From the NCBI GenBank assembly GCA_003833135.1, contig QZLH01000753.1:19124-61894 (forward strand): DNA of 42,771 nucleotides, read 5' to 3'. The notes below the pieces were generated by a model. That model was not told the origin of the DNA and made no database searches. It saw only the letters and a program-made list of their open reading frames with translations. This DNA comes from Oehlia diaphana. Lineage: Eukaryota > Glomeromycota > Glomeromycetes > Glomerales > Glomeraceae. Positions within the stretch are counted from its first letter, which is position 1. Every line of letters starts with the position of its first letter. This document shows positions 12,451-24,457 of this stretch, piece after piece. The position numbers and the translations under genes were made by a program.

Positions 12451-13494
12451 CATATAAGAGTAGAAATCAAAGTGAACTCTCTTTTTTTTTATTATTCAAT
12501 GATACCAGTTAAATTAATTAATTATTGTAGCTAGTTCAAAGGGGGGATACAATAGAAAAATTTAACGCGGGAAAACCGTGACATTTTGTGTCGAAATTTT
12601 ACTATTGATGTAGCACATAAAAATAAATGTACAAACCTATCACATGACGTTACTATTGTGATACCATTTTGATAAGCCTCCCAACAGAGGGAATCGCTCT
12701 AGCACTTTGTTAATAGCGAATTTTTGCTTCTCTTCTGAATCATCAAGTATAATAGAGATCAGTCTGGATTTGTTAAATTTTACTTACCTGAGATGCGGAT
12801 GGTCACCTTTTCATCTAATATTGCTTTCGAGTCAGATGATTAAGTAGATACACTTTCACATGGCCCTCGTTTCGTCTAGAATTGCAGTTAAATAATAAGT
12901 TAATGACTGATAATAGATAACCATACTACCTTATAGCTGGAATAATTTAAAGAGAAGTTTATATCTAAATTGTAATATTTTTTATTAAGTATAAGATAGT
13001 GGAACAAAGAAACTGAAAAGTTTTATGAATTTGATACACTATTACAGTAATTTAAAGATACTTAAATATCCTTGTCAATTATATATTCATAATAGAAAAT
13101 ACTAAAAGACTTACTTCCTTCAAATGTAAATATATTTTACAATGATTAAGAATGTGGCATTCAAGATGATTGAAATATATTACTGAATAAGATTTTGTAT
13201 CAATAGTTAATAAATATTTTATTAAACTACAATTTTCGTCAATATTTAAATTATAAATATAAATTTCATGTTATTAGATTCATAAATTAAATGGTATATA
13301 TAAACTTATTGAAATTCAATTAACAGATTTCTAGTAATTTGTGATTTTTTTTTTATATTTTATATAAATTAAGTGTATAAAAAGTCCGAGTTGTTATATA
13401 TATTTTGAGTTCTGAAAAATATACTGAAGTTATTAATTTAATTTGTTACTTACTTAAGGAGCAGTTCTGGAAACCATTGTTGAGCTAGAATTTA
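12451..13494. other. Intergenic region with an orphan minus-strand open stretch
   Basis: Most of this is AT-rich and empty. On the minus strand 12783-12640 is an open stretch of about 48 codons ending at a TGA (12640-12642). It has a non-low-complexity peptide including EEKQKFAINKVLERFPLLGG, but no ATG and no family I recognise. Just upstream (about 12800-12890, minus) the words GCAATATTAGATGAAAAGG and GCAATTCTAGACGAAACGAG are two diverged copies of one unit. It could be a decayed gene or repeat remnant. Confidence 0.35.
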
Positions 13495-14246
13495 TTAAAT
13501 TGGTAATTGTACCATCATTTCTTTTACTCTTTGTAGAATAATTTCATTATTACATTCAATAGAAGAAATGACATAAGGTGGTGATATATGTGCTCTATCT
13601 AAAATATGTACAACAGGGTCATCATTTGTGTAGGTTACTTGAATTCGATTCTAAATGAAATTAATTGGCAAATTGGCAGGTGGTTTGATAATTAAATGCT
13701 GTGTATGTTAATTTTCTTTTACAGTAATTAATATTAATTTTGATAATTACCGATTCAAATAATAAAATCAAATCTTTTTTTCTTTGTTGCATTTTTTCTG
13801 ATTCATTTTTAAAATCTTCAATTCTTTGATTAACTACGTTGTCTAATATATGTCTTGATATTCCATTCTCCTCATTATTCACTACAAAATAACATTTGAG
13901 ATTTTAATATTTTATTCAAATACAATTTTTTAATATTATACCTTTAAACTCTGATATAGCATGATTCATGACAACTAAAATTTTATATCGAGATGGTAAT
14001 TCATTTTTATTAAAATCATTTTCAATCTAATATTTAAAAAAAAGAAATTATTTTAAAAAGTTTTCAATTAAAGAAGCACTTAAAAATACTTACTTGTAAT
14101 AAAAATATTGTTAAAGTTACAGGATCTATATTATATAAATATCCTTTCAGATCTTTTTCATTATTTTTCAGTTTAATTGTACATAATTTTCCCAAAGATT
14201 CTTCAATTTGTCCAAGTGTCAAATTATATGGTGAAAATTTCGACAT
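13495..14246 (-). CDS. GEMIN6: Gemin6-like protein of the SMN complex
   Basis: Four exons (14246-14094, 14026-13942, 13881-13751, 13650-13495) encode 174 residues; human Gemin6 is 167. The N-terminal half has an Sm-like fold pattern, with GKLCTIKLKNNEKDLKGYLY then NIDPVTLTIFLLQ, comparable to human KEVRVTASEKNEYKGWVL then TTDPVSANIVLV. The C-terminal block MQQRKKDLILLFESNRIQVT followed by ISPPYVISSIECNNEIILQR matches human ERKNSLKKWLEKNHIPIT and IDPPYGPENCSSSNEIILSR. In animals Gemin6 pairs with Gemin7 and helps SMN load Sm rings on U snRNAs in the cytoplasm. The upstream frame is open but lacks an ATG before 14246, so this start is preferred. It is divergent from YME1. Confidence 0.85.
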
Positions 14247-14548
14247 ATTTGTATGACCAAAAGTGAAAAAAGTTTTGTTGTGCTTTGTACGAATAAAGTT
14301 AGTACCCTTAAAATTTTTGACCCCGAAAAGTTTTTGTGACGTGTCAGTCGATTTTCGCAAAAAGTATTTCTTTGATCTTGGTACGATTTAAAATAGATCT
14401 TTCATTTTGATGCCCTAGTCGTTCTCTTATTTTATCACACGGTTTATGCTTTATACTTCCTAAGAATCTTTTCAAAAATTTGCAAAATTCCATTTTCATA
14501 ACTACTTAATATACAGATCTTTCACGATTACTGGCAGCTATTCGTCTA
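14247..14548. promoter_or_regulatory. Shared divergent promoter GEMIN6/YME1
   Basis: The 302 bp between the two divergent starts must hold both promoters. A pyrimidine-rich stretch near 14395-14490 lies upstream of YME1. The sequence ATACAG ahead of 14516 could be an acceptor for a 5' UTR intron of YME1, because the frame upstream of its first ATG is closed by a TAA. Confidence 0.45.
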
Positions 14549-17500
14549 ATGCAAGCTCAGGGCACAATTTCCTTGACTCAGCAGGTATGCCGTTATTATT
14601 TTTAGTGTCAAAAGCGCATGATATTTGATATTGTACAATTTTGTCGTTATATTAAACAAGCTTTCTGCGCTACTCTCCGAGGCTTCATTGTTTCTACACT
14701 CAGTTAAAGTTACACCTTCTTCAGTCTCCGCTTCGTCAAAGAATAAAACCACCGATTCTACGTCAATCCTTACTCGTTCAAAATTGCAGGTATTTCGAGG
14801 ATTTTCTTTTAATTTTTATGGCTACTGGATTAATTATTATAATTTAAATTAGGTGAGCGATCTCCCTGAATGCCTACGACATAAGGATGTCCAACCGATA
14901 ACGACGGCAGTGCTAGCAGATGCTATTACAATCTTGAAAACGGATTCTTCTTTTCAATCAATTGATATACAAACTTTATTGTCACAATTTTCAGGTTATT
15001 TTTATTACTATTATATATATATTTAATTTTTGATATCATTCATTTGACTTTTTTCAATACAACTTTTTTAACAGGAAGATTGACAGGTTTATCACCACTG
15101 TCTGCTTCTAGTTTATTAAGAGCTGGGGGAGTTTTTGGAATATCATCTTCCCGGTCATTTTTTAGAAGGGGTAAGTATGAAATTTAAAGACATAAATTTT
15201 CAATTCGAAATAAAATAATTAAATCTAATCAATAAGAAATCTTATTGATTTTTTATGGTTATTATTTATTTTACAGATTCTGCTATTCAATATTTGGGAA
15301 GTAGTCATAGGTATTTTGGGACGAATTCTGCTGTTAGATATATAAATCAACGACGTTTGCAGCTATTAGAGGCTGAAGCAAATGCGTCACCTAATGATGC
15401 ATCAAAACAGGCAGAATTTTATAAAGTAGGTGATTATCTAAATATAATATAGGGAATTCAAATTTTATTTTACAATTATTTTATCTGATATTCTTTTGTT
15501 ATTATTTTAGGAATTATTGAAATCAAATAACCACAATATAGTAATTGCTCGGTTTGAGCGTGGGAAATTCGCTCACGATGATGAATGTTTTCAGGCTTAT
15601 GTTACTGCATTAGTTAGAGCAGGCCAAACTGATAAAATTTTACCGAAAATTATGCAAAAACTGGAGCAAGCTGGAACCGAAGGAGGTAATACACATATAA
15701 ATAAGAACTTGTGATTACTACATATTGATTGAATTATTAATAATTAGGTAACCCGATTTTAACAACAGACTTAGTGCAAGGCATTATGAAAAGTCAGGGA
15801 AAAAAAGCTACAGTGGAAAATAGTCCAGCAGCTATAGCAACAAACGCGGGTAATAAAGAAAACCCGATTTATGTCGTAATTGAAGAAGGTAATGATCAGG
15901 ATTTTTTAAAAAATATGTATTTTATTAATTATTAAATTCATTTTTTACTTGTTTAGCGCGTGGATATATGTTTTGGCGCGCTTTGCGTTGGGTGGGAATT
16001 ACATTTACATATGCTTTCTGCATCCTTACCTTCCTAAGTATTGCTATGGAAAATTCTGGTCTTTTAAAGACCGGTGGATCACAATCAGAATATGAGCCAT
16101 CGTCTCAACAGGTGGTTAAATTTTCTGATGTTCATGGTGTTGATGAAGCAAAAGAGGAATTGGAAGAGTTAGTTGAATTCTTGAGGGATCCATCGAAATT
16201 TACTGGTTTAGGTGGTAGATTACCTAAAGGTGTATTATTAACTGGTCCTCCAGGTACTGGAAAAACTTTGTTGGCACGTGCAGTTGCCGGTGAAGCAGGT
16301 GTACCATTCTTTTTTATGTCAGGTTCAGAATTTGATGAAATGTACGTTGGAGTTGGTGCAAGAAGAGTTCGTGAACTTTTTGGTAAATTATTTGTCTTAT
16401 TATGTGTACAATAAATGTTTAATTTTGATTTGATTATATTTAGCGAATTTATTATCTTTTTAAATTATTATTACAGCTGCTGCAAGACGTAAGGCGCCTA
16501 GTATAGTATTTATTGATGAATTAGATGCGATTGGTTCAAAACGTAACCCAAAAGACCAAACATATATGAAACAGACACTAAATCAATTGTTAGTCGATTT
16601 GGATGGGTTTGTAGGTTTTTTCATTATTCCGAAGTTTTTGATTACACTATTTATATGTTTATTCATGATAATTTTCCTACTTTATTATAGGTTTTCGCAA
16701 ACTGAGGGAGTAATTTTTATTGCGGCAACAAATTTTCCGGAACTTTTAGATAAAGCATTAGTTCGCCCCGGTCGATTTGATAGACATGTTGCAGTACCTC
16801 TGCCAGATGTTCGGGGTAGAGTGCAAATTTTGTCTCATCATTTAAAAAATGTTCAATTAGCACGTGGTAAGTTTTATTTGTTTCTTTGGAAAAATTATAT
16901 TATTACAACTCATAATTTTTTAATTATTCCAATTAGATGTAAATGTTAGTATAATTGCACGTGGTACACCAGGATTCTCGGGTGCTGATTTGGCTAATCT
17001 AGTCAATCAAGCGGCAATACAGGCTTCGAGAGATGGTGCACGTGAAGTAGCGATGAAACATATGGAACACGCTAAAGATAAAATAATTATGGGAGCTGAA
17101 CGTAGATCTGCCGTAATTACAGACGATAGCAAACGTTTAACTGCATACCACGAAGGTGGACATGCACTTGTAGCACTATATACACCAGGAGCCTTACCAT
17201 TACATAAGGCTACAATTATGCCACGAGGTAATAGCTTGGGTATGGTAAGTAATAATACAAGGGTTAAGGGTTAATTTTGTATATTCTTTTAAAAATATAT
17301 TTTTTTTTTTTTCGATGATATAATTAATTATATTTTTTAATAGACTGTTCAGTTACCTGAGATGGATAAAGATAACTATACTAAGAAAGAATATCTTGCT
17401 ATGATCGATGTTGCTATGGGTGGTAGAGTTGCAGAAGAGATGATATTTGGTAAAGAAAATGTGACTACTGGTGCACATAATGATATAATGACGGCAACGA

Positions 17501-17911
17501 ATGTTGCTAAGCGTATGGTCACATTGTTTGGAATGAGTGATAAAGTAATTATAATATTCTTCATAAGCAATTCAGATTTTAACTATATAGTAATAAATAT
17601 TGTAAATATTTTAGGTTGGACCAGTGGCTCATCCAGAAGAAGAGTTAGATCAATTAAGTACACAAACTAAATTAGTTATTGAAACTGAAATTAAAACAAT
17701 AACAGAAGTAAGTAATCTTTACGTTAAAAAAATGATTCAGTCGGATATTTAATACGACATTTTTTTTTAGAATGCTCAAATACGTGCAAGTAATATATTA
17801 AAAAATCATAAAGAAGAATTACATAGATTAGCAAAAGCACTGATGGATTATGAAACTCTCACACAAGAAGAAATCGAAACAGTTATTAAAGGAAAAAATA
17901 TTCAACGGTGA
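14549..17911 (+). CDS. YME1: Mitochondrial i-AAA protease YME1 (FtsH family)
   Basis: Fourteen exons give 780 residues; yeast Yme1 is 747 and human YME1L 773. Exon starts are 14549, 14661, 14853, 15075, 15277, 15511, 15748, 15957, 16477, 16691, 16937, 17344, 17615 and 17771. The N-terminus (about 1-130) is Ser/Thr/Leu-rich and mitochondrial in character, followed by a helical domain. A single membrane segment (about 300-320, [17 protein letters not shown]) fits the i-AAA rather than the two-pass m-AAA type. The AAA module has Walker A GPPGTGKT (386-393), Walker B FIDELDA (D445, E446) and RPGRFDR. The zinc site is HEGGH (H605, E606, H609) with D683 as third ligand. It degrades and extracts inner-membrane proteins from the intermembrane-space side. 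The exon 9 donor is an unusual GTTTGT, required by frame. Confidence 0.95.
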
Positions 17912-18473
17912 AAAGACATCATTATATTCTTTTTTCGAACAATTTTTTTTTTCTTTTTTTTTTTTAAAAAAAAAAAAAGATAAATGAAGTGGTAGTTATT
18001 TTTAATTTATAATTCCCTTTCATGACTATAGATATAATGATTATACTTCATAAATTTGAAGTTGCAATTTTTTTCTATTTGTTTTATTATTTCGAAGAAA
18101 TATTATTGAAAAATAAAAAGAAAACACGAACCAAATAATAATTTTAATTACGGTAGCAACAAAAAAAAAAAAAAAAAATAATGAAAGTTATCAAATTTTT
18201 TTTTTTTTTTTTTAAAAAAAAAAATCAGTTTGTTTTTTTCATTACAACTAAATTAATTATTAGAATACAAATTATTGTTGAAATAATAATATAAATTTTA
18301 TCTAGTACACTATCCAAATACAGGTTTCTTTAGAATATTTTCTAATATTTATTGTTATAAATTTTTAAAATTCAACATAAAGTCCATGATTAAACTTTCC
18401 TCCTTTTCTTTTAAAAAGAAAAGAATAAAAGTTCATCTATTTATTAAACATTATTTTTAAATAATTTAATAAT
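17912..18473. other. Intergenic region with A/T homopolymer palindromes
   Basis: Between the convergent YME1 and the DUF7137-type gene are long T-runs directly followed by A-runs (17940-17980 and 18195-18224). Each could form a perfect hairpin in RNA from either strand. No coding frame is supported. They may serve as 3'-end signals for the two convergent genes, which is an inference from position. Confidence 0.5.
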
Positions 18474-19648
18474 TTAAATCAAAATAAAATTAAATGAAAT
18501 TATTGATATTAATGTAAAACCGATAGTAGATAGTAAAGGAATTATTGAAATTGAAACAGCACTATTAATAGTACAAGTTGGACAGTTACCTATAAAAAAA
18601 ACATTTTTAAGTAAGTTAATACATATTTCTTAAAAACTATCATCTCCATTTTTGTATAACTTACCATTATTATCTTGTGGTTTATATAAACCAAATTCCA
18701 AACCCGAAAAAACTTGAAGACCGCCAGGATTGGCAGCAGCAACAAGTCCCCTTTCGTCACAAATCCATAATTTATATTTAGCCATAGGTAAAGATGATGC
18801 ATTATCAGCCGTAACCCAAGTTACTTCTTGTCCCGTTTCATTAAGGGTTTGATTTAATGCTATCGGATAAAAAGTTTTTGCATCTACTTGTGGTTGTGCA
18901 TAAGCAGATATTGTTTTTGGTGGATCATCAAACTTTGCAGAATAAGTCCACTTAAATGTAATATTTGATCCTATTTTAAATAGTATATTCTTTGATGACA
19001 TTTTTGGAGAAACCATATTTACTTGAACTGATGGTGTTAATGGATTAACAGCTTTTTTTGGTAGTGCTGTATCATTTGTTCCTGTTGTTGTTCCATCTGC
19101 AGGAAGTTTTCCTCCCGCCGCTGGAAGTTTTCCTCCCGCCGCTGGTGCTCCTCCCGCTGGAGGATTTCCCCCTGCTGGGGCTTTACCTCCTGCGTCTGGT
19201 GCTCCTCCCGCTGGAGCTTTTCCTCCTGCGTCTGGTGCTCCTCCCGCTGGAGCTTTTCCTCCTGCGTCTGGTGCTCCTCCAGCTGGAGCTTTTCCTCCTG
19301 CGTCTGGTGCTCCTCCCGCTGGAGCTTTTCCTCCTGCATCTGGTGCTCCTGCTGGTGGATTTCCTCCTTTGCCTCCTGCTGCTGGTGGATTATCCGCTGG
19401 TGGATTTCCTCCCGCTGGTGGATTATCTGCTGGTGGATTTCCTCCCGCTGGTGGTGCGTCACCAGGTGCTTGTGGATCTAGTATTCAATAATTGATTAAT
19501 ATAATGAATTATAATTGTTTTAACAAAAATTTTTTGATAAGTTATGTAAATAAATACCTCTTCTATTTAATTCTGCAGAAACAAAGGATAATAAAAATAA
19601 AAGTAAGATTCCAACGAAAAAAATCGTCGCTTTTTTTAGTGAACGCAT
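18474..19648 (-). CDS. Secreted/GPI-anchored repeat protein with DUF7137-type domain
   Basis: Three exons (19648-19558, 19477-18665, 18589-18474) encode 339 residues. Residues 1-26 form a signal peptide (MRSLKKATIFFVGILLLLFL...). Residues 32-165 are a low-complexity Gly/Pro/Ala region built of a 12-residue unit GAPDAGGKAPAG and the shorter NPPAGG/NPPAD. Residues 170-300 form a compact domain (NILFKIGSNITFKWTYS, QEVTWVTADNASSLPMAKYK, LWICDERGLVAAANPGGLQV) resembling the fungal cell-surface domain DUF7137. After two Cys (NCPTCTINSA) the protein ends in a hydrophobic helix, consistent with a GPI signal or membrane anchor. A cell-wall or adhesion role is inferred; no catalytic residues are seen. 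DUF7137 is named from its general pattern, not from a search. Confidence 0.8.
19160..19350. repeat. 36-bp coding minisatellite
   Basis: The unit, read on the plus strand as GGTGCTCCTCCCGCTGGAGC plus 16 more bases, is present in about four near-identical tandem copies (about 19196-19339) with diverged partial units on both sides. It encodes the 12-residue repeat of the surface protein and is far richer in G+C than its surroundings. Most changes between copies are single bases, so the array is recent or homogenised and probably varies in copy number. Confidence 0.85.
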
Positions 19649-20960
19649 TATTTTAAGTTTAATATTATATAAATAATTTAATTGTAGTATTATGCTAGAA
19701 GAAAAAAATGAAAGTTTTTAGTAAGTAATATTTCTTTAAAAGAAAGAGAGAAGATATTGTACAATACCTTTTTGACAAAAAAAAAAAAAAATAAAATAAA
19801 AAATAAATATTAAATTAAAAAATGTAAAAATTTTTTTTAAAAAAAGAAAAAAAGGGATTTCTTGTTATTAATATAGTACAACTTTTTTAGTACTGCACAA
19901 TTAAATTACGAAGTTTTATTTTTATATAAATATAAATTCCATACAAGGAAGTGGTATAAATAAAGATGCAATCGAGAGGCAAATTTTTTTAACATACGAC
20001 ACAACATGGTACATCAAATATTAGATATTTTTAGGTATTTAACAGTGTTTGCTTTGAGTATTCTAATATTGACAATTCGATTTTAATTGATTACATAATA
20101 TTTTAACTAACCAAATTTTAATGATTTCCCCCCCGTTTTTCAAAAATATCAATAAATATATTATGAATTTCAATTATTGTTTGATTTTCATGTTTAATTA
20201 TAGCTTAAAATATATATATATATTTTTTTTTTTTCTTGGATTTTATTATAAAGGAATAAAGATTATAGATTTTATTTTTATAGAAATTCACTAACCAAAA
20301 AAAAAAATAAACGATAGATCAGAGGCTGTGTGAATTTTGGGGCTTGTTTTGATTACCGAGAATTTAAAATAAATTAGAACGCCTCGTTCCTGCTCCTTAA
20401 ATGGTATTAAAGGTAATAAAGATTTATCAGCCGTTTTTATATAACACGTGATTCTTAAGGGTAAGTGATCAACAAAATGTTAAAGGGAGAAAAAAAAGGG
20501 CCTAACGAGAAATGCTCAGCAAAAGTCTAAAAAAAAATTGATCACACTTAGAAACTCGAGATTTTTTCTAAAAAGTATAAATATTTATCTGCAACTATAT
20601 TACATGCATATTAGCGTTTGATATAAAACCCTTGCGACTTCTATGTCGCACCTCCATTTAGATATTTATAGTATTCATAAATGATCTGCACAAATCTGAT
20701 TATTGGTTAAAAAAAAAAACTCTTTACAACTAAAAATTGTGAACCTTTAATTAATTAGTTTATTTAAAGGAAAAAAGTATTTATAAAAAATCAAATCCAA
20801 AAATTTCCAATGCTTAAATTATTTATTTCATCTATTTCATAATCGAAATTTTAATCGTTATTTTAAATAAAATAACTTATTTTATTTTATTTTATAATAC
20901 TAAAATTGTGAATTTAAGAACAGTTTCAAAAAAAAATGAATATATATAAACACAGTCTGC
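19649..20960. other. Intergenic region, no gene seen
   Basis: This 1.3 kb stretch upstream of the surface-protein gene is AT-rich, with homopolymer runs and TA repeats (20208-20222). It has no open frame of note. The section at about 20320-20660 is slightly less AT-rich and has a few ordinary-looking words, but no recognisable RNA gene. Confidence 0.6.
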
Positions 20961-23148
20961 TTATCTAGGGTTCTTTCTACGAGTATTAATTCCATTTAAC
21001 AACCCAATCGATTCATGATCTTGATCACTATCTGGCTTATCCATTAAATCGTGATTTATAAAGGTTTTTGCTGATTCTGGCATTTCTTCATTTTCACTTT
21101 CATCTGTATTATTATCGGCAGAATTTTGTCCACGTTTTAATTTGTTTTTGCCTACGGTAGATTTAGAACCATTGGCAACATAATCATTATTTTTAGTTGT
21201 TTTCGTAACGGGTGTAACTGCTGATGTCGTAATGGCCGTTTGTCTATTGCGGCGTTTTGAGAGGAATGAATAATATGATCTGGGACGTATTTGACGCGGT
21301 GGACGGCGTACAACTTTGATTTTATTATGTACTATACAAAAGAAAAAAAGAAAATCATAATTAAAAAGTTATTATGAATATATTTAATTTATTTAAACAA
21401 TCGATTAAAATTACCATCAACGTAAACATCAGTTTCGTCAATGATTTCTTCTCCAATTAATTCTTCAATAACATCCTCGAGTGTCAAAATACCAATTGCA
21501 CCTCCTTCACCGCCTGGATCATCCGAGACTAGTACCATATGACCTATAATCGAAAGAACAATTATTTTTAAAATATCAAAAAAAAAAAAAAAATTATATA
21601 AAAAACTTTTCCTTTGAATAACTTACTTCTTCCTTCTTGGAAAAATTTTAAAATATCTAAACAACTAGTTAAGGGGTGAGTTTCAGGCAATGAACTCAAT
21701 GAAAAATCTTTAACCATCCAAGCATCTTCAGGATCATAAGTAATTAAATTTTTCACCAAAAGCATGCCTATAAAATTAGTTGGATTAGGTGGTTCATATA
21801 CAGGAATTCGAGAATAACCTCTTGAGAGGATCTATAAATAAAGAATACAATTATACCAAAATCTTACAAAAGTAATATTAAAATATAAAAAAAAAATAAA
21901 TAAATATATATATATATTTCCTACCTCATCGACTAATTCTTGATTCAAAACTTCATCGGCTCTTAATGTATAGACATCTTCAAGGGGTGTCATTATTACT
22001 GATACATATTTTTCACGAAGATCCAATACCGCACCAATAATTTGGACTTCATCTTCATTTAAACTTTCAATCCCCCCATTTTTATGCAAAGATACAAAAG
22101 TTTTTAATTCTTTATAATTAAATATATAATATTATTAGTATCAAAAAATAAATATATATATATAAATAGGTTTTTTTTAGGAATAGAAAATCAAGTTTGT
22201 ACCTGATTTCCTGTACATGGTACCATGTTGTGCGCCAAGACAAAAATCTAAAATCAAAGCAATAGGATATGCTATTGGAAAAAGAACATACATCAAAAGT
22301 CTAACGAACCTAAATTTTTGATTAAAATTAAAACATTAATATTTTAATTGATATATAGATATTTCAAATATATTTACCATGAAAATTCAGCTCCGATTGC
22401 TAATCCATAACGCACACATACAGCTATTACATGAAAATAGAAAATAAAAAAATTCAGACATTTCGTATATAAATGTTTATATGTAATTTTTTAAACAAAT
22501 ATAGTACCTTGTGGAATAATTCTTTAGATAAAAAAAAAAGCGTTAATTAAATTGAGAATTAATAAATTATATATATATATTTATATTATAAATATACGAG
22601 TTATACATACTCTCCAAAAATAACGATCAATGCAGTGGATAATAATACAGCAGGCCATCCACCACCAAACACAGAATCAAAGATGATCGGTAAAGTCTCA
22701 TTTACGATCACATTTGAAAGTAATAAAGTGACCAATACCCAATGTTTTCCTTTTTGCAAAAGATGCATTACTTTTTTAGCGTGTCTCCTTTCATCATATT
22801 CACCTGCTACCATCAATACTTGTAAATTAGTCTCATCTAAGCCCATAAGCCCAATTGTAAGACCTTTGAAGGTCAAAAAAAAAAAAGTTTAACTATGTTA
22901 AACAAATATTTAATAATTAAGTTAAAGAATGAAATCATTGTATATAATAACGTACCAGCAAAGATTCCACCTAACATCACCAAAACTACAATCACACCTA
23001 ATTTCCATCCAAATTCTTCATCTGTTAAAGGAATTTGATCATATTTATTATGCGGTATTGAAACATCTGTCGGAAGACCGTGTAGTGAATGTAGAATGGA
23101 AGCAAATATTGTGATAGTGTGAAAGAATCTATATGATAATTTTGACAT
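20961..23148 (-). CDS. CNNM/Mam3-like DUF21-CBS membrane protein
   Basis: Nine exons (23148-22956, 22863-22611, 22521-22508, 22423-22378, 22309-22203, 22109-21925, 21831-21627, 21543-21415, 21331-20961) give 500 residues. A signal peptide (about 1-24) is followed by the DUF21 transmembrane region (about 45-205). Recognisable blocks are [55 protein letters not shown] and [13 protein letters not shown]. Two CBS motifs follow ([33 protein letters not shown]). The C-terminal 115 residues are polar and disordered. This is the architecture of eukaryotic CNNM proteins and yeast Mam3, linked to magnesium or manganese handling at the vacuole or plasma membrane. The third exon is a 14-nt microexon encoding the conserved IIPQ, needed to keep frame and motif. 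Confidence 0.92.
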
Positions 23149-23404
23149 CAAGGAAAGAAACGTATATATAAAAAGAAAGGCGACTTTTATTTTCGGGTTT
23201 CAAAAGGAAAATTCAGTTTCTTAATAAAAAACAATAACTTTTTATATTTTACACTTAAAATAACATTGGAACTATACAACTTCAGAAACTGCCAAAAGGG
23301 AACTTTATATACAAAAATTTAGAAATAATGCTCATAACGAGAAAAAGGTATAAGATGAATTGAAAATTCAACTTGCGCCTAGTATATAAGTATGTAGTAC
23401 CAAA

Positions 23405-23642
23405 ATGTCCCATTTGGATCGACAGCAAACATTTTGTAATACAATTAGCTTTTTTGGAAATTCAAAAGAGGAAGTAAGTGTTGAAAACATGAGTATTATT
23501 GTTAGATTGAAAGATAAAACGTTGACAGAAAAATATCTTAAAATTTATTTATTTATATTATAAAAGTTATCTTTTCCAACAGGATTTTTTTTTATATGCT
23601 ATCGAAGTTGAATCAAGAACAATCAATTGTACAACTCAATAA
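23405..23642 (+). CDS. Possible small two-exon gene, unrecognised
   Basis: An ATG at 23405 opens a 23-codon exon (starts MSHLDRQQTFCNTISFFGNS) that ends exactly at a GTAAGT donor (23474). An acceptor TTTTCCAACAG at 23572-23582 leads in the same phase into 19 codons (starts DFFLYAIEVESRTINCTTQ) and a TAA. The predicted 42-residue peptide matches no family I know. The good splice sites are the only support. It may be a small protein, or the 5' UTR of a longer transcript running toward the YTH gene. Confidence 0.3.
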
Positions 23643-23665
23643 AATTATATTAGCGTATTAGCGCC

Positions 23666-23821
23666 ATGTGTTGCCTAACTTTATCTGAACTTGATACGAC
23701 GATTATTCCTAACCAACTGGAGTTTTATTCCTTTCCGACCGAAATATGGACATATTTATGCTCACGTGGTTATCGTGGTTATTTTAGAATGGTAAGTATT
23801 ATAAATAAGTACATATATTGA
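23666..23821 (+). CDS. Short open frame with donor site, unrecognised
   Basis: This 51-codon frame begins MCCLTLSELDTTIIPNQLEF and continues with a non-repetitive peptide containing FPTEIWTYLCSRGYRGYF. A GTAAGT donor at 23792 suggests that it is an exon (23666-23791) of something larger rather than a complete gene, but I cannot place a downstream exon. The words resemble the start of an F-box-like segment only loosely, so no function is claimed. Confidence 0.25.
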   Translation: MCCLTLSELDTTIIPNQLEFYSFPTEIWTYLCSRGYRGYFRMVSIINKYIY

Positions 23822-24457
23822 AAAATGACATTGTTTAAATGATCTATTTCAAAAGTTAATTAATATATTATGATATTTTTATAGGTTTATTAGTTATTTA
23901 AAAGTGCTATATGTATTAGTAATAAAAAAACTCTGTAAATCAAATATGTATAAAATTTACTTTACCAATTATATTAATTTTTGAAATAGATCAAAAGTAA
24001 TTATTCATTTTATTATGGAAATAATAACAAAATTATTATGACCTTTTAATTGAGCCAACTTTCTTTAATAGACGGACCATGTGTAATTATTTTTTTTTTG
24101 GCTGTCGATCAATTATAACTTCTGTTTGGAATCCTATTTTATCTTGATAGGAGGAGGGTCTAAAAATTTTTTACTTACAGCAATTAATTTTCGTAAAAAC
24201 ACCCTTCTTGCTACTTTAATACCGCATATCGTAAAATTAAATTATTTTGCAAAAAAAAACTTTTAAAAATGATTCTAAATTTCTCATTTCACGTGTATCA
24301 AAAAAAAAAAAATTTAGTTTTGAAATGATGACATTAGCTATTTTTTGATTGGCTAGTTCTAGTTTATCCCGCAGTCGGCTCAACTTCAGTGGACGCAGTG
24401 AGAAATGATAAGGTCCGTATAATAACTAGTATATACTTGATACTTTAGTGCTTAGTT
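23822..24457. other. Upstream region of the YTH gene
   Basis: AT-rich, without supported coding sequence. It holds two near-reverse-complementary words, GATCTATTTCAAAAGTTAAT (23841) and TTTTTGAAATAGATCAAAAG (23977), that can form a stem of about 14 bp around a 110-bp loop. The last 100 bp contain the likely promoter and 5' UTR of the YTH gene, including a less AT-rich patch (24365-24410). Confidence 0.5.

Noticed and set aside
19058..19495. Leu-rich plus-strand open frame
   Set aside because: It is the antisense of the GAPDAGGKAPAG repeats of the minus-strand surface protein; its regularity comes from the minisatellite.
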